64,000 nucleotides of DNA from Labilithrix sp. (GTDB taxonomy: Bacteria > Myxococcota_A > Polyangia > Polyangiales > Polyangiaceae): positions 545,898 to 609,897 of the forward strand of contig JAHBWE010000002.1 of assembly GCA_019637155.1 (NCBI GenBank), given 5' to 3'. Each line of letters starts with the position of its first letter. Positions within the stretch are counted from its first letter, which is position 1. The notes beneath the pieces are model-generated. The model saw nothing but the letters and a program-made list of their open reading frames with translations, was not told the origin of the DNA and ran no database searches. A program made the translations under genes and the position numbers. Shown piece by piece: positions 8,979 through 17,678 of this stretch.

Positions 8979-10826
8979 GTGAGCGGAACGGCGCGCAGCA
9001 ATCGACCGTCGTCCGCCTATCAGAAGGCGGCTGCCGTCACACAGTTCGGGAAATACCAGCTGTTCGCGAGCCTCGGCAAAGGGGGCATGGCCGACGTGTT
9101 CCTGTCGGTCGCGCGCGGGCAGATGGGGTTCAACAAGCTCGCCGTCGTCAAGCGGCTGCGGCCCGCGCTCGCCGAAGAGGTCGCCTTTCGGAACATGTTC
9201 CTCGACGAGGCGCGGCTCGCGGCGCGCCTCAACCATCCGAACATCGTCCACACCTACGAGGTCGGCGAAGAGCGCGGCGTCTACTTCATCGCGATGGAGT
9301 ACCTGGAGGGGCAGTCCCTCAACAAGGTGCAGAAGGAGCTCGTTCGCAACAAGCAGCGCATGCCGCCCGAGCTCGCGGCGCGCATCGTCGCCGACGCGCT
9401 CGCGGGGCTCGGCCACGCGCACGAGCTCCGCGACTACGACGGGCGATCGCTCAACGTCATCCATCGCGACGTGTCCCCGCACAACATCTTCGTGACCTAC
9501 GACGGGCACACGAAGCTGATGGACTTCGGCATCGCGAAGGCCGACACGTCCTCGACCGAGACCGAGGTAGGCATCCTCAAAGGCAAGGTCGCGTACATGT
9601 CGCCCGAGCAGGCGATGGGGCAGAAGATCGACCTGCGATCGGACCTCTTCGCGATGGGCATCGTGCTGTGGGAGCTCCTCGCGCAGCAGCGGCTCATGAC
9701 GGGCGAGAACGCGGCGAACACGCTCCATCGCTTGATGAACGAGCCGATCCCGCACATCGCCGACATCGCGCCGGGCATCGACATGGAGCTCGATCGCATC
9801 GTCGCGATCTCGCTCGAGAAGGATCCGAGCCACCGCTTCCAGACCGCGGGCGAGATGCGCTCCGCGCTCGAGGCGTGGCTCGCGCGCTGCCCCGCGCCGG
9901 CGCGCCAGGAAGAGGTGAGCCGCCAGATGAACGGGCTCTTCGGCAGCGTCCGCGCCGAGGTGCAGGCGCAGGTCCAGCGCCACATGGCGAACGTGAACGC
10001 GGCGACGAACACGAAGGAGCTCCAGGCGCTCACGCAGGAGTCGCTCGAGCGGATGGCGCAGGACGGCAATCACATCAGCGGCGCGCTGATGCGGCTCGGC
10101 ACGAGCGGCAGCGGGAGCGGCAGCGGCGTCATCGCGAACTACGGCGGCCTCTCCTCGAACCCGTCCAACTTCCCGAGCTTCCCGCCGTCGACGCCGTCCG
10201 GCGTGGGGTCGTTCCCGCCGATGCCGTCGTCGTCGCCCCACCTCGGCAGCATGCAGGAGCCGGCGCCACGCTCGAACGCGCTCCTCATCGTCATCACGAT
10301 CGGCTGCTTCGTCCTCGCCGCGCTGCTCATCATCTTGTTCGGGTGGAAGCGCCAGAGCTCCGTCATCGACGGCCCCGTCGCCGCGGCGCCCCCTCCAACC
10401 CCGAGCCCGACCCCCTCCGAAGCGACGTCGACCGCGCCGCAGCCGACCGCGGTCGAGACGATCAACGCGCCGATCGAGATCGTGAGCTCCTCGCCCGCCC
10501 CGGCCCCGGCCCCGAAGCCGGTCGCGAGTCCGCGGCCCGCGCCGCAGCCGACGCCGCGCCCCTCGCCCGCGCCGGTCTCGAAGCCGGCCGCGCCGTCGCC
10601 GGGGCCGGCGGAGGAGCCCGGCTACGTGACGGTGAGCTCGTATCCGTGGGCGAAGGTCACCGAGAACGGCAAGGTCATCTGCGCCGTCACGCCGTGCAAC
10701 AAGATCGCGATGAGCCCCGGGACGCACACGCTCACGTTCGAGAACGGCGAGACGGGGCAGAAGACGAACGCCACGGTCCAGATCAAGCCGGGCGAGACGA
10801 CGCCCAAGAACATCGGCTTCAAGTAG
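8979..10826 (+). CDS. Transmembrane Ser/Thr protein kinase with C-terminal PEGA-like domain
   Basis: 615 residues. The catalytic domain (about 24-300) has LGKGGMADV, VVK lysine K58, HRDVSPHN (D164), DFG at D182 and YMSPEQ. A juxtamembrane linker contains a helical segment (RAEVQAQVQRHMANVN) and a Ser/Pro-rich stretch. One membrane helix lies at about 434-456. A Pro/Ala linker then leads to a roughly 65-residue extracytoplasmic domain (GYVTVSSYPWAKVTENGK, a CAVTPC disulphide candidate, GTHTLTFEN) resembling PEGA. The GTG start has no Shine-Dalgarno and sits almost at the predicted transcription start. It belongs to the same HRDVSP group as the kinase at 1985. Confidence 0.93.
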   Translation: MSGTARSNRPSSAYQKAAAVTQFGKYQLFASLGKGGMADVFLSVARGQMGFNKLAVVKRLRPALAEEVAFRNMFLDEARLAARLNHPNIVHTYEVGEERGVYFIAMEYLEGQSLNKVQKELVRNKQRMPPELAARIVADALAGLGHAHELRDYDGRSLNVIHRDVSPHNIFVTYDGHTKLMDFGIAKADTSSTETEVGILKGKVAYMSPEQAMGQKIDLRSDLFAMGIVLWELLAQQRLMTGENAANTLHRLMNEPIPHIADIAPGIDMELDRIVAISLEKDPSHRFQTAGEMRSALEAWLARCPAPARQEEVSRQMNGLFGSVRAEVQAQVQRHMANVNAATNTKELQALTQESLERMAQDGNHISGALMRLGTSGSGSGSGVIANYGGLSSNPSNFPSFPPSTPSGVGSFPPMPSSSPHLGSMQEPAPRSNALLIVITIGCFVLAALLIILFGWKRQSSVIDGPVAAAPPPTPSPTPSEATSTAPQPTAVETINAPIEIVSSSPAPAPAPKPVASPRPAPQPTPRPSPAPVSKPAAPSPGPAEEPGYVTVSSYPWAKVTENGKVICAVTPCNKIAMSPGTHTLTFENGETGQKTNATVQIKPGETTPKNIGFK

Positions 10827-10848
10827 ATCCGTGCGATAATCCGCGGCG

Positions 10849-12276
10849 ATGGGGCTCGTGACGGCACGACTCGCGGTGGTGGGCGCCTGCTTCGCGTGTG
10901 GCGCCGTCGCGGCGGCCTCGCCGCTCCTGGGCGCGTGCGCGAAGGAGGCCCCCAAGCCGTCGGCCGAGCCGCCGATCACGATCGGCGTCTCGCTCGGCCT
11001 CACGAAGGGGCTCGCGAGCGTCGCCGCGCCGATCCGCGACGCGATCCGGAGCGCGGAGGGAGAGATCAACGCGTCGGGCGGGCTGCTCGGCCGGCGCGTC
11101 GTGTTCGACGTCGTCGACGACGGCAGCGACGAGGCCGACCTCGCGAAGAGCGTCGCGCAGGGCTTCGCCGATCGCGACGTCGCCGCCGTCATCGGCCCGG
11201 TCGGGAGCGGGCAGGTGAAGGCGACGCAGGACGTCCTCTTCCAGAAGCAGATCATCCAGATCTCGCCGTCGGCGACGTCGACGGAGCTCACGACGATCCA
11301 GCCGGCGAAGGATCGCTATCTCTTCCGCACGACGCCCGCCGACGACTTCCAGGGCGCGGCCGTCATCCTGTTCGCGACGAAGACGCCCGGCGGGCTCGGC
11401 GACGCCGGCGTCGGCGCGGTCGGGGCGGACGCGGGCGTCGTGGGCGCCACCTGCGACAAGCTCGCGCTGGTCTACATCGACAACGCGTACGGCGTGCCGA
11501 TGGCGAAGGTCATCACCGACAGCTTCCCGAAGCGCGGCCCGAACAAGGAGATCGTCGCCGAGCTGAAGGTCGCGGTCGCGCCCGCGTCGAGCTACGCCGA
11601 CGTCGTCGGGCCGATCCTCGAGAAGAAGCCGCAGTGCATGGCGCTGATCACGTACGACGACGTCGCGGCGCAGTTCGTCGCCGACCTCAAGGCCGCCCCT
11701 GGCTACGCCGCGCTCGACAGCGGCTTCTTCATCATCGGCACCGACGGCGTGTACACGTCGGCCTTCCTCGCGAAGAGCCGCCAGGACGAGGCGGACGACA
11801 CGAGCGCCTCCACCGCGGAGGGCGTCTTCGGCACGAACCCGGACACGCAGCCCGGCACGAGCGAGTACAACCGCTTCCGCACGATCTACTCGTCGTACTT
11901 CCCGCTCCGCCCGACCGACGACGCGCCCGCTTTCACCGCCAACGCCTTCGACGCCGCGGTGCTCATCGCGTTCGCGATCCAGAAGGCCGGCACCGCCACC
12001 GATCGCGCCGCGATCCGCGACGCGCTGAAGGAGGTCTCCGCCCCGCCGGGCCGCCCCATCTCGCCGTCGGAGATCACCGAGGGCCTCGTCGAGCTCCGGG
12101 GCGGCGGGGACATCGACTACAAGGGCGCGTCCGGCAACGTCGACTTCCAGTCGAACGGCAACGTGAACGGCGGCTTCATCGTCTGGCAGGCGGTGCGGGA
12201 GGCGACGACGAAGAAGATCGTCTACAAGACCGTGGCGCGCTTCACCACCGAGGAGCTCGTGGAGCAGGTGCGGTGA
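10849..12276 (+). CDS. Solute-binding lipoprotein, branched-chain amino acid ABC type
   Basis: 475 residues with a signal ending in lipobox LLGAC. The body matches the periplasmic-binding-protein type I (LivJ-like) layout: ITIGVSLGLT, INASGGLLGRRV, VAAVIGPVGSGQV, ISPSATSTEL, FRTTPADDFQG, a second lobe beginning KLALVYIDNAYG, and a C-terminal FTANAFDAAVLIAFAIQKAG. There are no permease or ATPase genes nearby, so it is an orphan binding protein that may serve a distant transporter or a sensor. It is coupled by a GTGA overlap to the next small lipoprotein. Confidence 0.87.
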   Translation: MGLVTARLAVVGACFACGAVAAASPLLGACAKEAPKPSAEPPITIGVSLGLTKGLASVAAPIRDAIRSAEGEINASGGLLGRRVVFDVVDDGSDEADLAKSVAQGFADRDVAAVIGPVGSGQVKATQDVLFQKQIIQISPSATSTELTTIQPAKDRYLFRTTPADDFQGAAVILFATKTPGGLGDAGVGAVGADAGVVGATCDKLALVYIDNAYGVPMAKVITDSFPKRGPNKEIVAELKVAVAPASSYADVVGPILEKKPQCMALITYDDVAAQFVADLKAAPGYAALDSGFFIIGTDGVYTSAFLAKSRQDEADDTSASTAEGVFGTNPDTQPGTSEYNRFRTIYSSYFPLRPTDDAPAFTANAFDAAVLIAFAIQKAGTATDRAAIRDALKEVSAPPGRPISPSEITEGLVELRGGGDIDYKGASGNVDFQSNGNVNGGFIVWQAVREATTKKIVYKTVARFTTEELVEQVR

Positions 12277-12785
12277 AGCGGCTCGTCACGCTCGTCGCGT
12301 TCGCGCTCGGCCTCGTGACGGTGGCCGCGTGCCAGGACCCTCCGCCGTCGAAGGGCACGTACACGATCGCGTTCCCGTCGACCGCGGCCGCGGTCGCGAC
12401 CGACTTCGTGCAGGTCCTCGTCTTCGACGTCGGGAGCGCCGATCGCGGCTCGCTCTGTCAGGACCTCATCACGAAGCGGCAGACGAGCCCGGAGACGCTC
12501 ACGCCGAGCATCGACCCGCCGGAGCGGCCGGTGAACATCTGCGCGATGCTCGGCGGGCGGCTGCCGCTGACGTTGCCGTACGGCGAGCACGCGCTCCTCG
12601 CCGTCGCGCAGCGGCAGGACTCGGAGGATCAGCTGAAGGACTTCATGATCGGCTGCGCGATCATGACGATCGGCGAGGGCGACGCGCCGATCTCGATCCC
12701 GGTGCGCCTCGTCAACGTGAGCCAGCCCGTCCCGCAGACGAGGTGCGCCTCCGTCGGCGAGTTCTGCGACGAGAAGTGTCTCTGA
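12273..12785 (+). CDS. Small Cys-containing lipoprotein, unknown function
   Basis: 170 residues. Starts at the GTG overlapping the preceding stop. Signal peptide with lipobox VTVAAC, then a beta-rich domain (YTIAFPSTAAAVATDFVQV, LPLTLPYGEHALLAVAQ) with six further cysteines that could form disulphides, ending CDEKCL. The coupling to the solute-binding lipoprotein suggests a shared role in the envelope. No family recognised. Confidence 0.72.
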   Translation: MKRLVTLVAFALGLVTVAACQDPPPSKGTYTIAFPSTAAAVATDFVQVLVFDVGSADRGSLCQDLITKRQTSPETLTPSIDPPERPVNICAMLGGRLPLTLPYGEHALLAVAQRQDSEDQLKDFMIGCAIMTIGEGDAPISIPVRLVNVSQPVPQTRCASVGEFCDEKCL

Positions 12786-12815
12786 ATCGCGGCGCGCTCG
12801 TCGTAGCCTAGGCCC

Positions 12816-13781
12816 ATGAACTACGACGCGCTCGGGGCTCAGCTCGCCAATCGCTCGCGGCCCGGACTCTCCGAGGAGCTCGCGGACAAACTGAACGTGA
12901 AGTCGGAGGACGCGGTCCGCGGGGAGCTGCTCGCGTTGACGGAGGACAAACGCGGCGTCCTCGGCGTCTACCTCCTCGCGGTCTACGTCATCGACGACAC
13001 CGACTTCTGGAGCGACGGCGAGATCTACTGGTGGTCGATCCCCACCCTCGAGACGAAGGGCGGCGGCGTCACGTGGGGCGCGACGTACGGGCTCCCCAAC
13101 GGCGCGCCGCCCCACCGCTGCGGCGACCTCGAGTGGATGACGAACATCGCGCTGAAGGATCCGCCGCTCCTCGCGGCGATCCCGCAGACGGACCCCGAGG
13201 TCGTCGGCTGCAACGTGCGCGTCGCGGTCTACGACGACGACGGGGCGGTGGCGGACTTCGCGACGTCGATGGCGGCGGGCTACGAGGCGCTCTCGCTGTG
13301 CAAGAGGTCGGGGCTCACCGGGACGTCGAGCATCGTGGGCCCGGTCCGCGACGCGATCTTCAAGACGCTGCGCGGCGAGCAGGACGACGTCCTCGTCGAG
13401 CACGACGTGGTGCTCCGCCGCGACGACGCGCGGTTCGGCGTCGGCTTCATCGGCTCGGCGTCGACGACGAAGGCGCGCGTCTATTACTTCGTGAAGGACG
13501 AGCTCCGCACGGTGACGCTCGGCCCGGTCGCGATCACGAAGGGCGCCTCGGCGACGCTGAAGCCGGACCAGCCCGTCGCCGCCGGCGGGGCGTTCGCGAT
13601 CTTCGCCCGCGGCGCCGACAAGTCGACGGAGGTGACCTGCGGCATCCTCGGCACGCTCACGACCGACACCCCCTTCCTCGGCAAGGTCCTCGACGAAGCC
13701 CAAGCCAAGGCCCTCAACGCCGGCCTCAAGCTCGACTCGAACGCCGACGTCAGCGTCGTCGCCTTCTACACGGCTCTTTGA
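12816..13781 (+). CDS. Hypothetical cytoplasmic protein
   Basis: 321 residues with no signal peptide or membrane helix. The N-terminal half is aromatic-rich (DDTDFWSDGEIYWWSIP, HRCGDLEWM); the C-terminal half has alternating beta-strand patterns (ARVYYFVKDELRTVTLGPVAI, FAIFARGADKSTEVTCGIL). ATG at 12816. I recognise no domain. It is a single gene ending just before the hairpin element at 13785. Confidence 0.6.
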   Translation: MNYDALGAQLANRSRPGLSEELADKLNVKSEDAVRGELLALTEDKRGVLGVYLLAVYVIDDTDFWSDGEIYWWSIPTLETKGGGVTWGATYGLPNGAPPHRCGDLEWMTNIALKDPPLLAAIPQTDPEVVGCNVRVAVYDDDGAVADFATSMAAGYEALSLCKRSGLTGTSSIVGPVRDAIFKTLRGEQDDVLVEHDVVLRRDDARFGVGFIGSASTTKARVYYFVKDELRTVTLGPVAITKGASATLKPDQPVAAGGAFAIFARGADKSTEVTCGILGTLTTDTPFLGKVLDEAQAKALNAGLKLDSNADVSVVAFYTAL

Positions 13782-13784
13782 GTT

Positions 13785-13862
13785 CGAGAGGGCTCTGCCC
13801 TCTCGAGCTCTCCCGCCGGGGGTTTCTTCGCACGCGCGGGGCGCGTGCTTCGACGCCCCCGG
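13785..13862. terminator. Nested-hairpin element between convergent genes
   Basis: Directly after the upstream stop lies the hairpin CGAGAGGGC-TCT-GCCCTCTCG (13785-13805). It is followed by an outer stem CCGGGGG (13816-13822)/CCCCCGG (13856-13862) enclosing an inner stem GCACGCGC-GGG-GCGCGTGC (13830-13848). A further CCCCC-GAGAGA-GGGGG pairing follows. Both flanking genes end here, so bidirectional termination is the simplest role. There is no T-run, so it is not a classical intrinsic terminator. Confidence 0.55.
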
Positions 13863-13908
13863 ACCCCCGAGAGAGGGGGCCCGCGAGGGGCGGGCGATTG
13901 GGGCCGGG

Positions 13909-14832
13909 TTACTTGCAGAGGTCGGTGCCGCAGCGGATGGTGGGGGAGAGCTGGGCGCTCGTCGGGGGGTTTTGGCCCTGGAGGAAGAAGTAGGTGCCTG
14001 CGGCGCCGCCGGCGACGATGGCGCCGGTGATGACCCAGAAGAGGGGGGAGCCGAAGATGGAGCCACCCTTCTTGTCTTCGCCTTGGGGGCCGGTCGTGGT
14101 GCCGCTCTTGCCCGCGGCGCCGGTGGGGCGGGCGCCGGCTTCGGCGAAGATGCTCTTCGGGACGGAGGGGCTGCCGGTCTCGAAGACGGCGCCGTCGCGC
14201 TCGTCGAGCGCCTGCGCGTAGTAGTCGAGGCGCGTCTTGCCGGCGGGGGCGGAGGCGACCTCGACGATGCTATCGCCGATATTGACGGAAGAGACGGAAA
14301 AGTCGCCTGCGCCGTTCCAGCGCCAGCCGACGGTGACCTTCTTCGCGAGCTTCGTCGGGTCGCGCGTCGTGACGCGGAGCTGGCCGCCCTCGGTGCGGAC
14401 GTTCGCGGTGACCTCGAGGCCGGGCTTGGTCGGGAGCTGCCGGAACTGCCCGCGCGCCTCCATGAACGGCCCCGACACCTTGGGCCCGAGCGCGGAGTCG
14501 ACCGTGAGCTCGGGGTCGTAGACGAGGAGGTTCATGAACGCGTCGCGCGACTCCTCCTCCTTGTCGAGGACGGCGTACGTGATCGCCAGGATCTTCGTCG
14601 CGCGGATCAGCTGGTCGTGGGTGAGCCCTTGCTTCTTCAGCACGCGGAGCGCGACGTCGTTGGCCTTCTCGTAGTCGAGCTTCGAGTAGAGCTGCTCCGC
14701 GACCTCGACCTCGGCCGGCGGCGGCTCCTTCGGCGCGGTCGGCTTCGCGTGCGCCTCGTGGACCACGCCGCTCACGCCGCTCACGCCGCTCGCGAGGACG
14801 ATCGCGATCGCTGCCGTCCGTGCCCAGCGCAT
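13909..14832 (-). CDS. Secreted TPR-like protein with C-terminal membrane helix
   Basis: 307 residues from ATG 14832 (GTG 14835 is one codon upstream). Signal peptide to about residue 30 (SGVSGVSGVVHEAHAK). A TPR-like segment follows (AEQLYSKLDYEKANDVALRV, ITYAVLDKEEESRDAFMNLL). A beta-sandwich-like segment comes next (KVTVGWRWNGAGDFSVSSVN, RLDYYAQALDERDGAVFETG), then one hydrophobic helix near residues 265-285. The architecture matches a class of myxobacterial envelope proteins of unknown function. It is divergent from the dCMP deaminase gene, with 28 bases between the two starts. Confidence 0.7.
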   Translation of the reverse strand: MRWARTAAIAIVLASGVSGVSGVVHEAHAKPTAPKEPPPAEVEVAEQLYSKLDYEKANDVALRVLKKQGLTHDQLIRATKILAITYAVLDKEEESRDAFMNLLVYDPELTVDSALGPKVSGPFMEARGQFRQLPTKPGLEVTANVRTEGGQLRVTTRDPTKLAKKVTVGWRWNGAGDFSVSSVNIGDSIVEVASAPAGKTRLDYYAQALDERDGAVFETGSPSVPKSIFAEAGARPTGAAGKSGTTTGPQGEDKKGGSIFGSPLFWVITGAIVAGGAAGTYFFLQGQNPPTSAQLSPTIRCGTDLCK

Positions 14833-14860
14833 CACCGGAGTCTATGAGAAGATGCCGGCC

Positions 14861-15307
14861 ATGGCGAGAGAGCGGGCTTCTTGGGACCAGTACTTCATGA
14901 ACATCGCGCGTGAGGTCGCGACGCGCTCGACCTGCGACCGCAAGTTCGTCGGCGCCGTCATCGTGCGCGATCGCGCGATCCTCGCGACGGGGTACAACGG
15001 CTCGATCAAGGGGCTGCCTCATTGCGACGAGGAGGGCCACCTCATGGAGGAGGGGCACTGCGTGCGCACCGTGCATGCGGAGGCGAACGCGATCGTCCAG
15101 GCCGCGCGCACCGGCACGCGCATCGAAGGCGCGCACATCTACGTGACGGCCTCGCCCTGCTGGGGCTGCTTCCGGCTCATCGCGAACGCCGGCATCAACC
15201 GCATCATCTTCGGCGAGTTCTACCGCGACTCGAAGATCTACGACTTCTCGAAGCAGGTCGGGATCGAGCTCGTCGACTTCTCGAAGCCGGTCCCGGTGAC
15301 GACGTGA
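14861..15307 (+). CDS. Deoxycytidylate (dCMP) deaminase
   Basis: 148 residues. ATG 14861 is chosen because an AGAAG ribosome site lies nine bases upstream; ATG 14852 would sit on that site. Zinc-dependent cytidine/deoxycytidylate deaminase fold: HAEANAI (H72 ligand, E74 proton shuttle) and PCWGC (C100, C103). The insert with CDEEGH, EEGHC and the DRKFVGAVIV and GYNGS segments are typical of ComEB/dCMP deaminase rather than tRNA or guanine deaminases. It converts dCMP to dUMP for dTTP supply. It is coupled (GTGA) to a D-Ala-D-Ala ligase. Confidence 0.9.
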   Translation: MARERASWDQYFMNIAREVATRSTCDRKFVGAVIVRDRAILATGYNGSIKGLPHCDEEGHLMEEGHCVRTVHAEANAIVQAARTGTRIEGAHIYVTASPCWGCFRLIANAGINRIIFGEFYRDSKIYDFSKQVGIELVDFSKPVPVTT

Positions 15308-16299
15308 CAGGGAAGGGGCGGCGCCTCGCGATCGCCGTCGTGCAGGGCGGACCGACCTCGGAGGCGGAGGTCAGCCGCGCGTCGGCGGCGAGCGTCGCGA
15401 AGGCGCTCGCGGCGGCGGGGCACCGCCCGGTGCGGCTCGAGCTCAACGGCCACCTCGCGGAGTCGCTGCGCACCGGCGGCTTCGAGCTCGTGTTCCCCGT
15501 CGCCCACGGCGCGGTGGGGGAGGACGGATCGCTCCAGGGCCTCCTCGAGGTGCTCGAGCTCCCTTACGTCGGGTCCGACGTGCTCGCGAGCGCGCTCGCG
15601 ATGAACAAGCGCGTCGCGAAGGTGCTCTTCGCCGACGCCGGGCTCCCGATCGCGAAGGGCCTCGCGGCGAAGCGCGGCGCGCGGAGCGCCGCGGCGGAGG
15701 CGGAGCGCGCGATCGCGGAGCTCGGGAGCAAGGTCGTCGTGAAGCCGTGCTCGAACGGCTCCGCGATCGGCGTCGCGCGCTTCGACGCGGGCGGCGCGGC
15801 GCAGGAGATCGCGGCCGCGATCGACGCGGCGTGGGCGGTGGACGAGACCGCGCTCGTCGAAGCGCTCGCGACCGGGCGCGAGGTCACCTGCGGGGTCCTC
15901 GACCTCCACCACGCCGAGGCGCAGGCGCTGCCGCCGACCGAGATCCGCGCGCCGAACGATGCATTCTACACCTATCAGGCGCGCTACGCGCCGGGGCGGA
16001 GCGAGCACCTCTGCCCGGCGCCGCTCGGCGACGCCCTCGTCGCGCGCGTCCGCGAGCTCGCGGTCATGGCGCACCGCGCCCTCGGCTGCCGGGACCTGTC
16101 GCGGGTGGACTTCGTGGTCGGGGAACAGCCCACCCTGCTCGAGGTCAACACGATGCCGGGGTTCACCGACACGAGCCTCTATCCGGAAGCGGCCGGCGTC
16201 GCGGGGATCCCGATGCCGGAGCTCTGCGACCGGCTCGCCACGGCCGCCTTCGAGCGCGGCCCGACCCGCCGGAACGCCCCGCTCCCCTTGCCGAGATAG
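15304..16299 (+). CDS. ddl: D-alanine-D-alanine ligase
   Basis: 331 residues; the start is the GTG overlapping the deaminase stop. An ATP-grasp ligase making D-Ala-D-Ala for peptidoglycan. Features seen: N-terminal VVQGGPTSEAEVSRAS, HGAVGEDGSLQGLLE, SNGSAIGV nucleotide-binding segment and the C-terminal EVNTMPGFTDTSLYP active-site region. Length is close to the family norm. It is not in a division/cell-wall cluster here, and its coupling to a nucleotide enzyme is unusual. Confidence 0.93.
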   Translation: MTGKGRRLAIAVVQGGPTSEAEVSRASAASVAKALAAAGHRPVRLELNGHLAESLRTGGFELVFPVAHGAVGEDGSLQGLLEVLELPYVGSDVLASALAMNKRVAKVLFADAGLPIAKGLAAKRGARSAAAEAERAIAELGSKVVVKPCSNGSAIGVARFDAGGAAQEIAAAIDAAWAVDETALVEALATGREVTCGVLDLHHAEAQALPPTEIRAPNDAFYTYQARYAPGRSEHLCPAPLGDALVARVRELAVMAHRALGCRDLSRVDFVVGEQPTLLEVNTMPGFTDTSLYPEAAGVAGIPMPELCDRLATAAFERGPTRRNAPLPLPR

Positions 16300-16356
16300 T
16301 CGGGCCGGCCCAAGCTGATTGAAGGGCCATTGGTCTCTAGCGATGGCCCCTCGCAA

Positions 16357-17466
16357 ATGCGCGATTCCCTTTACGGAGACGAGGTCATCTGGAGCGGAGG
16401 GCCGAAGGTGGTCTCCGTCCCGGGCGCCTTCAAGCTCGCCGCCGTCGTCGCCGCGACGATGTCCGCGGTCGCGCTCGCGTTCGCGGTCGTCATCTCGACG
16501 GGGCTCCACCAAGGGGTCGGGTCCCTCGTCGGCTTCTCCGCCTGGTGCGCCACGCTCGCGCTCGCGGCGTGGCGGCTGCCGCTGTGGTTCCGGTCGCAGG
16601 TCCGCTACGTCGTCACGACGAAGCACGTGATCTGGCAGCGCGGGCGGCTGCGGCGCTCCATCGAGCGCGACGCGATCAGCTACGCGGTCATCCGCTGGAG
16701 CGGGAACGAGATCGGCGACCTCGTCCTCGAGCGCGCGGTCCCGACCGGCGCGCTCCGCCGGACGCTCACCGTCACGCTCGCGGACGTCGAGGCGCCCGAT
16801 CGCCTCTGGGCCATCGTCCGCGGCATCGTCCCGGGCGCCCCGCTCGGCGACGGCACGCGCCCGCTCGCGCAGCGCCTCGACGACGGCGAGCGCGTGCTGT
16901 GGTCCGCGCGCCCGCAGGCCTCGCGCTGGACCGCGCGCCGCGTCGCGACCGCGGCCGCGGGCGTCCTCCTCGCGCTCGCCGCGGTCTGGGTCGCGCTCCG
17001 CTCCGCCCCGCCGGTCACGCGCGTCCTCCGCGCGCACGCGCTCCCGCCCTTCACCGCGGGCGTCCTCGTCGGCGGCGTCGCGCTCGTCGTCCTCTTGCTC
17101 TGCTCCGTTGCCGTCTTCGTCGGCTACTCGGCGCTCCTTCGCCCGTGGCGCCTCACGCGCGCGACGCGCTACTTCGTGACCGATCGCCGCGTCCTCATCC
17201 GCCGCGGCAGCGAGGAGCTCCACCTCGATCGCGAGCGCATCGCGTACGTCATCACCGCGCCGCTGCGCGAGGGCAGCTCGCAGCGCGACATGTGGCTCGT
17301 CCTCGACGGCCCGCAGGCCCGCGCCTTCTCTCCGAGCGGCGCCTTCGGCGGCGCCGACGAGCAGAAGCTGATGCCCATGTTCGCCGCCGTCGAAGACGCC
17401 GACACCGCCACAGCCGTGCTGCACGTGAGCCGCATCTCGCTCACCGGCGCCGCCGAAGCCGCCTAA
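16357..17466 (+). CDS. Membrane protein with two PH-like segments
   Basis: 369 residues from ATG 16357 (a TTG at 16330 could add nine residues). Two similar halves: each has a YGDEVIWSG / DGERVLWSA opening, a pair of hydrophobic helices, then a beta-rich segment beginning RYVVTTKHVI / RYFVTDRRVLIRRG. This matches the duplicated helix-pair plus bacterial PH (YdbT/bPH-type) layout. Role unknown; such proteins sit in the inner membrane with the PH-like part in the cytoplasm. An inverted repeat follows the stop. Confidence 0.65.
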   Translation: MRDSLYGDEVIWSGGPKVVSVPGAFKLAAVVAATMSAVALAFAVVISTGLHQGVGSLVGFSAWCATLALAAWRLPLWFRSQVRYVVTTKHVIWQRGRLRRSIERDAISYAVIRWSGNEIGDLVLERAVPTGALRRTLTVTLADVEAPDRLWAIVRGIVPGAPLGDGTRPLAQRLDDGERVLWSARPQASRWTARRVATAAAGVLLALAAVWVALRSAPPVTRVLRAHALPPFTAGVLVGGVALVVLLLCSVAVFVGYSALLRPWRLTRATRYFVTDRRVLIRRGSEELHLDRERIAYVITAPLREGSSQRDMWLVLDGPQARAFSPSGAFGGADEQKLMPMFAAVEDADTATAVLHVSRISLTGAAEAA

Positions 17467-17472
17467 CCACGC

Positions 17473-17492
17473 GCGTAAAGACACGTTTACGC
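17473..17492. other. Inverted repeat after the PH-like gene
   Basis: GCGTAAA-N6-TTTACGC, a perfect 7-base inverted repeat, AT-richer than its surroundings and seven bases after the stop codon. It could be a short terminator stem or an operator for the following kinase. Confidence 0.4.
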
Positions 17493-17561
17493 ACCCACCG
17501 AGACCGATCCGAGCGGCGCCTCGTCTCACGGTCCATGTTCGCCCCCATCCCCGGCACAAAA

Positions 17562-17660
17562 GGGGCCCCAGAAGCGGCCGCGAAAGCGGGCGCGAAGCGC
17601 CCCGAGCGCGAAGCGCGAGGGCCGTGTCTGGGGTGGGGGTTTGGGGGCGAAGCCCCCAAA
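17562..17660 (+). repeat. Dispersed three-hairpin repeat, copy 2
   Basis: Full copy in plus orientation. It begins GGGGCCCC and contains stem GGGCGC-GAA-GCGCCC, stem GCGC-GAA-GCGC, the GTGTCTGGGGTGGGGGT block and a third stem TTTGGGGGC-GAA-GCCCCCAAA (17640-17660). The outer three base pairs of the third stem are TTT/AAA here but GTC/GAC in copies 3 and 4, a compensatory change. The element ends six bases before the ribosome site of the following kinase. Confidence 0.88.
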
Positions 17661-17666
17661 CATGAT

Positions 17667-17672
17667 AGAAGG
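17667..17672 (+). promoter_or_regulatory. Ribosome-binding site that fixes the kinase start
   Basis: AGAAGG six bases before GTG 17679. It is the only good site in this leader and lies directly behind the third hairpin of repeat copy 2, so folding of that hairpin could affect access. Confidence 0.7.
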
Positions 17673-17678
17673 TTCCCC

